Positions 60,191-64,000 of a stretch of 64,000 bases of DNA are shown here, one piece after another. A program made the position numbers and the translations under genes. Position 1 is the first letter of the stretch, and each line of letters opens with the position of its first letter. Origin of the DNA: Rhodothermales bacterium (GTDB taxonomy: Bacteria; Bacteroidota; Rhodothermia; Rhodothermales; VXPQ01). Location of the stretch: positions 115,831 through 179,830 of the forward strand of contig JAJDWX010000015.1 in assembly GCA_022825385.1 (NCBI GenBank), in the 5' to 3' direction. Under the pieces are notes generated by a model. It made no database searches, was not told the origin of the DNA, and saw only the letters and a program-made list of their open reading frames with translations.

Positions 60191-60985
60191 TTTTTGACCT
60201 CTTCGATTTCATGCTTGTTCTCGGAAAAAGCAAGCATATTTTCCATCCAGCCTCCCGTAAGCAGTCGATCCATTCCTTGGGATGTGCGTAAATCCCGAGC
60301 GTTAGGAAGATCAGCCACTCGACGGATAATAGCGTCTTCGGAATTTTCCAATCGGGATACAACAGAAATATGTTCAAATGTTTGATCATTAGCATAGGAC
60401 AACAATACCGGTGAATGTGTCGTAGTAACCACCTGAATTTTTGTCTTCTTCACTTGTCTTTCAATAAGGTCAAGCAGAAGCCATTGTCGAGCAGGATGGA
60501 TGCCATTATCTATCTCTTCAAAAAAATATAAACCCATTGGATTATCACTAATCAAGACGGCTAACATAGCAAGAAATCGTAGTGTACCATCCGATGCGCT
60601 ATAAGCAGATACCCTGGTTCCTCGTACTTCGCAAATCATAAGATGAACTCGACCACTTGGGTCTCGCTCGAATTCGAGATCTACTACATCCATAGGCGTA
60701 AGTTCGCTAATTCATTCTGTTAGAATAGCCTTGCGTTTAGTATCAGTGCATATGTCTTCCAATATCACAGGTAGATTTTCGCCTCTGTCTCCCAACCTGA
60801 ATTGGCCAGAAAAAGCGGGTTCTCTCATCCAGGTTGGCGACAAATCCAGGAATTGTATCCGTGCTAAAGCACTAACTATTTCGTGAATATTTTTAATATA
60901 TTCAAAATTTCTTGGTCTATGTATTGTATTTACATTTGAAATTTCTTTTGACTTTTGCTTCTTTTGTTCATTTTGGGATTTATAT
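60187..60985 (-). pseudogene. AAA_15/21-type ATPase, C-terminal half with internal TGA stop
   Basis: The frame 61017-60712 (NFEYIKNIHEIVSALARIQF, MREPAFSGQFRLGDRGEN) and the frame 60693-60187 are the same frame, interrupted only by TGA in LTE-stop-ISELTPMDVVD. Related proteins have Trp there, so TGG changed to TGA is likely. The rest has the ABC-type signature SASDGTLRFLAMLA, Walker B LYFFEEIDNGIHPAR and the TTTHSPVLL sensor. The Walker A half is missing because the sequence to the right is the methyltransferase cassette. It belongs with the TOPRIM-like gene and is now non-functional. Confidence 0.75.
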
Positions 60986-60999
60986 ACAATAGTGAACAG
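60975..60999 (+). repeat. 25-bp inverted repeat, left copy, of methyltransferase cassette
   Basis: The 25 bases here (starting GGGATTTATATAC) occur as an exact reverse complement at 62489-62513. Together they bracket the methyltransferase-HNH gene. The left copy lies in the broken ATPase gene and the right copy contains the stop of the ORF 62496-62912. Confidence 0.9.
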
Positions 61000-61106
61000 T
61001 GGGTATGAACAACGCACATATTGCGAAAATGGATGGGATGCCGTATGCTATCAAGGTGTTTCCCGTATCCTTAACGAAAAGCAATAACGGACATACCCCG
61101 CAAACA

Positions 61107-62423
61107 ATGAACGAACCGAACTGGAAAAACCGGACTATCTGGACAGGCGACAACCTGGACATAATGCGAGGTATGAACTCTGCCAGCGTTGACCTGATCT
61201 ACCTTGATCCGCCTTTCAAATCCAATCGCAACTATGCGGCCCCAATAGGCTCGAAAGCCGCAGGAGCCGCTTTTAAGGACACGTGGACGCTGTCCGACGT
61301 TGACCACGCTTGGCACGGGGAAATCGCAGAGGAATTGCCCCCCCTATATTCCGTTATTGCGGCGGCGGGCTTGGCCCATGGAAAGGGAATGAAATCGTAC
61401 CTGATTATGATGGCGGTGCGCCTGTTGGAGATGAAGCGGTTGCTGAAAGAGACAGGAAGCATCTACCTGCATTGCGATCCAACAGCCAGCCATTACCTGA
61501 AAGTACTTATGGATGTGGTGTTTGGAAAAAACAATTTTCGAAACGAGATTGTATGGTCATACAAAAAAGTCGCTAACTCAAAAGCAAAAAAGTTTCTTCG
61601 GGCACACGATACGATCTTATTTTATTCTGCCTCGGATTCATACGACTACAACCCTACGTATGATTCTACTTTATCGCCACGAAAAGAACAGCTTGTCCGG
61701 GCGGGATATAATACGAAAAATATGAATGGATTACGATACATCTATGTATATGATGATTCTGTGCTGAGCCGAAAAGAGCAGGAAGGGAAAATTGATCGTA
61801 ATGATTTTGATGTTATTCGATATGTCGATACAACGCAGGGCAATCGGCATACAGACGTATTTTCGATTAACTTTCTTAATTCGCAATCCAAAGAAAATGT
61901 TGGTTATCCAACACAGAAGCCTGTTGCATTGCTTGAACGGATAATCCGAGCGTCAAGTAATCCAGGCGATGTAGTGCTTGATCCATTTTGCGGATGCGCT
62001 ACGACTTGCGTTGTGGCTGACAGGATCGAAAGGCAATGGATAGGCATAGATCTCTCTCCGATGGCTGTCAAACTTGTATTAGACCGTATACGTCAAGATC
62101 GAGGGCCGATTTTCAACGACGTTATCCACAGAGAGGATTTTCCGCAACGTACCGATCTGGGCAAACTCCCGCACTACAAGACGCACAAGCATACGCTGTT
62201 TGGCATACAGGAAGGGATATGCGCCGGATGCGAAACGATGTATGAGTTCCGCAACTTTACAATAGATCATATCGTACCCAGAAGCAAGGGCGGAAGCGAC
62301 CACATAGACAATTTGCAACTGTTATGCGGCAATTGTAATTCGAAGAAGGGTATTCGTTCGCAGGAAGAGTTTCTTGCTGGTCTGATTGCGGCGGGGTATC
62401 GGTCAAGACCAGATGTGCAATAA
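61107..62423 (+). CDS. N6-adenine-type DNA methyltransferase with C-terminal HNH domain
   Basis: About 438 residues from MNEPNWKNRTIWTGDNLDIM, which matches the usual start of beta-class methyltransferases; the frame is open from 60999, inside the inverted repeat. Catalytic motif IV is DLIYLDPPFKSNRNY, motif I (permuted) is VVLDPFCGCATTCVVAD. The last ~70 residues are an HNH nuclease: GICAGCETMY, TIDHIVPRSKGGSDHIDNLQ and CGNCNSKKG with zinc-binding Cys pairs. A methyltransferase fused to its own nuclease may be a one-gene restriction system. It sits between exact 25-bp inverted repeats that split an ATPase gene. Confidence 0.88.
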   Translation: MNEPNWKNRTIWTGDNLDIMRGMNSASVDLIYLDPPFKSNRNYAAPIGSKAAGAAFKDTWTLSDVDHAWHGEIAEELPPLYSVIAAAGLAHGKGMKSYLIMMAVRLLEMKRLLKETGSIYLHCDPTASHYLKVLMDVVFGKNNFRNEIVWSYKKVANSKAKKFLRAHDTILFYSASDSYDYNPTYDSTLSPRKEQLVRAGYNTKNMNGLRYIYVYDDSVLSRKEQEGKIDRNDFDVIRYVDTTQGNRHTDVFSINFLNSQSKENVGYPTQKPVALLERIIRASSNPGDVVLDPFCGCATTCVVADRIERQWIGIDLSPMAVKLVLDRIRQDRGPIFNDVIHREDFPQRTDLGKLPHYKTHKHTLFGIQEGICAGCETMYEFRNFTIDHIVPRSKGGSDHIDNLQLLCGNCNSKKGIRSQEEFLAGLIAAGYRSRPDVQ

Positions 62424-62488
62424 CGGATATAAATATAGAGGTGGAACAGGCTATCTGGATGCGACTATTTTATGGGGTAGATTCCCCG

Positions 62489-62513
62489 CTGTTCACTATT
62501 GTATATAAATCCC
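62489..62513 (-). repeat. 25-bp inverted repeat, right copy
   Basis: Exact reverse complement of 60975-60999, 65 bp after the end of the methyltransferase-HNH gene. The two copies could mark a mobile cassette or an invertible segment. Confidence 0.9.
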
Positions 62514-62912
62514 TTCATTTTCTATGTGTAATTCGAATTGTTTCATTTCATAGTATAATATAGCTTCTATAGCTATAGCTCGCGAAATAAATGGTTGATC
62601 TGGACATGTGTTTATTATTAATTTAGTATTATCTTCATTATTTTTTAATTCCTCTATATGAATAGTTAATTTTTTTTCATCTTCATCATAAGACGGATTA
62701 AATTTGGCTTCATACCATATTTGGGGAGTCGTTAATATTTCTTTTTCAATTCGAAATTCTTTTGATTTTTTTGCATCGGTTATAAATTCACTTATTTCGA
62801 TAAAATAATACACATCATCGTTGTTTAATTTCATTTTTATTTCGAAAGAAAATTTTGATTCTCCGAAACGAATTATTTGGGAATTATACGGATAAGTGAA
62901 CAGGCGCCCCAA
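62496..62912 (-). pseudogene. Probable middle fragment of the split ATPase
   Basis: A 138-codon AT-rich frame (FGESKFSFEIKMKLNNDDVYY, then RIEKEILTTPQIWYEAKF) ending in the right inverted repeat as GIYIQ-stop. The beta-rich FSFEIKMKL stretch resembles the part of AAA_15/21 ATPases between Walker A and the signature, and its strand and position fit the upstream portion of the ATPase at 60187. No start codon other than TTG is available and no Walker A is upstream. Assignment is tentative; a separate hypothetical protein is the alternative. Confidence 0.4.
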
Positions 62913-62917
62913 GCCCC

Positions 62918-63241
62918 TTATTCCGCCAAAACAAACACAACAGGATTGTCCTCATCCTCATTGCAAATGCCTTTATCCTGACCTTTTTCGTAATCGTCGT
63001 CAGAAGTAGAAGAAAACTGTTCTCCAGATTTTGCAGCCAAAAAACCTTCTATGTGTGCAACATCTTTAATCAGTTCATCTACTTTAGTGCTGAGTCCATC
63101 TACTTTAGTATTCAATTCGGAAAAATCCTTACTCAGGTTCTCAAATTGACCAGGTAATCTACACGATTGAATCAAAAGCAAGAGTGCCACGCCACCAACG
63201 CCCCATTTTTGTATCAAATTTTCAATCTTTCCAATAATCAT
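62918..63241 (-). CDS. Small membrane-anchored coiled-coil protein
   Basis: 107 residues from MIIGKIENLIQKWGVGGVAL, one membrane helix and then a coiled coil (LSKDFSELNTKVDGLSTKVD) and an acidic tail. No family is recognised. It lies between the ATPase fragment and the transposase on the same strand. In AT-rich accessory DNA, such small anchored coils are often accompanying proteins of unknown role. Confidence 0.55.
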   Translation of the reverse strand: MIIGKIENLIQKWGVGGVALLLLIQSCRLPGQFENLSKDFSELNTKVDGLSTKVDELIKDVAHIEGFLAAKSGEQFSSTSDDDYEKGQDKGICNEDEDNPVVFVLAE

Positions 63242-63372
63242 TGTTTTTTACAGGTTTAGTTCGGGTTTCTAGTTCTATTTATAAATACGATTCTTCATCA
63301 TACCTTACTATCTATATAATACGAAATTTTCAGCAAAAAGTCAAGCTCCTACAAGGCTTTTTTCATCAAGCC

Positions 63373-64000
63373 TCAAGCCACCAGATCCTTGTACATCAGC
63401 CGCTTCCCGACCATTCCGGCCACTACGTGCTCCATCTGTTCCATCGTGTCCATCTCCCGCATATTATGCTTCTCGGCGAACTGGCTTACGTAGCGATGCA
63501 GGTGCTTCGGAGAGACTTGGTGAAACACGCCGTGATACGCCCGCTTGAAGACGGCCCAGAAACTCTCCATACCGTTGACGTGAGCCTGATCCTTGACGTA
63601 CTCCGACACCCCGTGCTTCACGGCTTCGTGCTCGTAGTACTCTTTCAGGCCGCCGTACGAACGGTGCTCGTCTGTGTAGACCGTAGCCCCTGAAGCCGTA
63701 TGGTCCATCACAAAACTTTGCAAAGTTTCTCGTGTCGTGTCTCCGACCACCTGCGCCGTGATCCGGTTCGTCTCCCTGTCCTTGATTCCCACGACGATTG
63801 CCTTGCCCTGCACCCCTCGGTCAAACGTTTTCTCCGAGTTGCGGCGGTTCTTCTCCTTTCCGCCTACGTAGGTTTCGTCTACTTCCACAGGGCCTGTGAA
63901 CTCTCCGAACTCCTGAAAGAACGCCTTGCGGATACGGTGCTGGAGAAACCAGGCCGTATCCTGACGGATTCCCAAGTCCCTGTGCAGTTTCATACTGGAC
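63373..64000 (-). mobile_element. IS1595 (ISXO2-like) transposase, partial at window edge
   Basis: The reading frame continues past the listed ATG to the window end (SSMKLHRDLGIRQDTAWFL), so at least 209 codons are visible and the N-terminal zinc ribbon lies outside. The DDE-type core has PVEVDETYVGGKEKNRR, ATVYTDEHRSYGGLKEYYEH and HVNGMESFWAVFKRAYHGVF, giving the two Asp and the Glu. The ending QMEHVVAGMVGKRLMYKDLV is complete. An AGGCTT/AAGCCT stem after the stop may be a terminator or element end. It is the likely source of rearrangements in this AT-rich corner. Confidence 0.92.

Noticed and set aside
60694-60715. TGA as a recoded codon (selenocysteine or tryptophan) in the ATPase
   Set aside because: No hairpin was seen after it and all other genes use TGA as stop; the gene is also truncated, so a nonsense mutation is simpler.
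62918-63241. This ORF as the missing N-terminus of the split ATPase
   Set aside because: It has a membrane helix and coiled coil and no Walker A; its frame also stops before the ATPase fragment.

Overview
The window is a high-GC bacterial chromosome segment. The gene repertoire fits Rhodothermota (Rhodothermia) or a close Bacteroidota relative. Pointers are a carboxypeptidase-like-domain/beta-barrel outer-membrane protein, a DUF4199 protein, sulfatases, ThuA/PVC-type dehydrogenase proteins and few strong Shine-Dalgarno sites. This placement is inference from gene content; no rRNA or tRNA gene was seen. Much of the right half is AT-richer and looks horizontally acquired.

Left part (1-34.5 kb) is mainly catabolic and envelope genes: an ABC exporter pair (permease runs off the left edge), sulfatases (one with its catalytic segment deleted in frame), a fossil SulP transporter, an outer-membrane protein, an FAD oxidoreductase, an aromatic amino acid decarboxylase, DoxX, a PhoD-type phosphatase, a large ThuA/dehydrogenase/cupredoxin protein, a cupin, the two halves of a Tm-1-type protein as adjacent genes, MazG-like, xylose isomerase divergent from an SSS symporter, and a secreted EEP-family phosphatase. 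Two defence cassettes sit in this stretch: a three-gene TIR / membrane protein / TIR operon (9.7-11.1 kb), resembling Thoeris in its TIR type but with a different layout, and a type II restriction-modification pair with an NgoMIV-family endonuclease (21.6-23.9 kb).

The 34.6-50 kb stretch is a defence island: AlbA_2/ATPase protein, ParA-like ATPase, Fic, HsdR and a fused HsdM-HsdS form an expanded type I locus, with a fossil HsdR tail and a duplicated parA tail either side of fic. It is followed on the minus strand by an AT-rich operon of an RHH antitoxin-like gene, a C5-cytosine methyltransferase, a ParB/Srx-like protein and a probable PD-(D/E)xK nuclease. Then come IS481/VapC debris, a HEPN-like protein, an orphan AAA ATPase and an intact VapBC pair.

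The 50-59 kb stretch holds DinB, a STAND-like ATPase with TPRs bracketed by ~130-bp direct repeats, a MerR-like regulator coupled to a VIT-VWA protein, catalase, and small proteins. The 59.6-64 kb end holds a TOPRIM-like protein with an AAA ATPase that is broken by a TGA codon and split by a methyltransferase-HNH cassette lying between 25-bp perfect inverted repeats, followed by an IS1595-family transposase cut by the window edge.

Unusual non-coding structure includes four near-palindromes spaced 31/63/31 bp (15.0-15.2 kb), a 41-bp tandem repeat of palindromes between catalase and the next gene, and a dyad upstream of fic.
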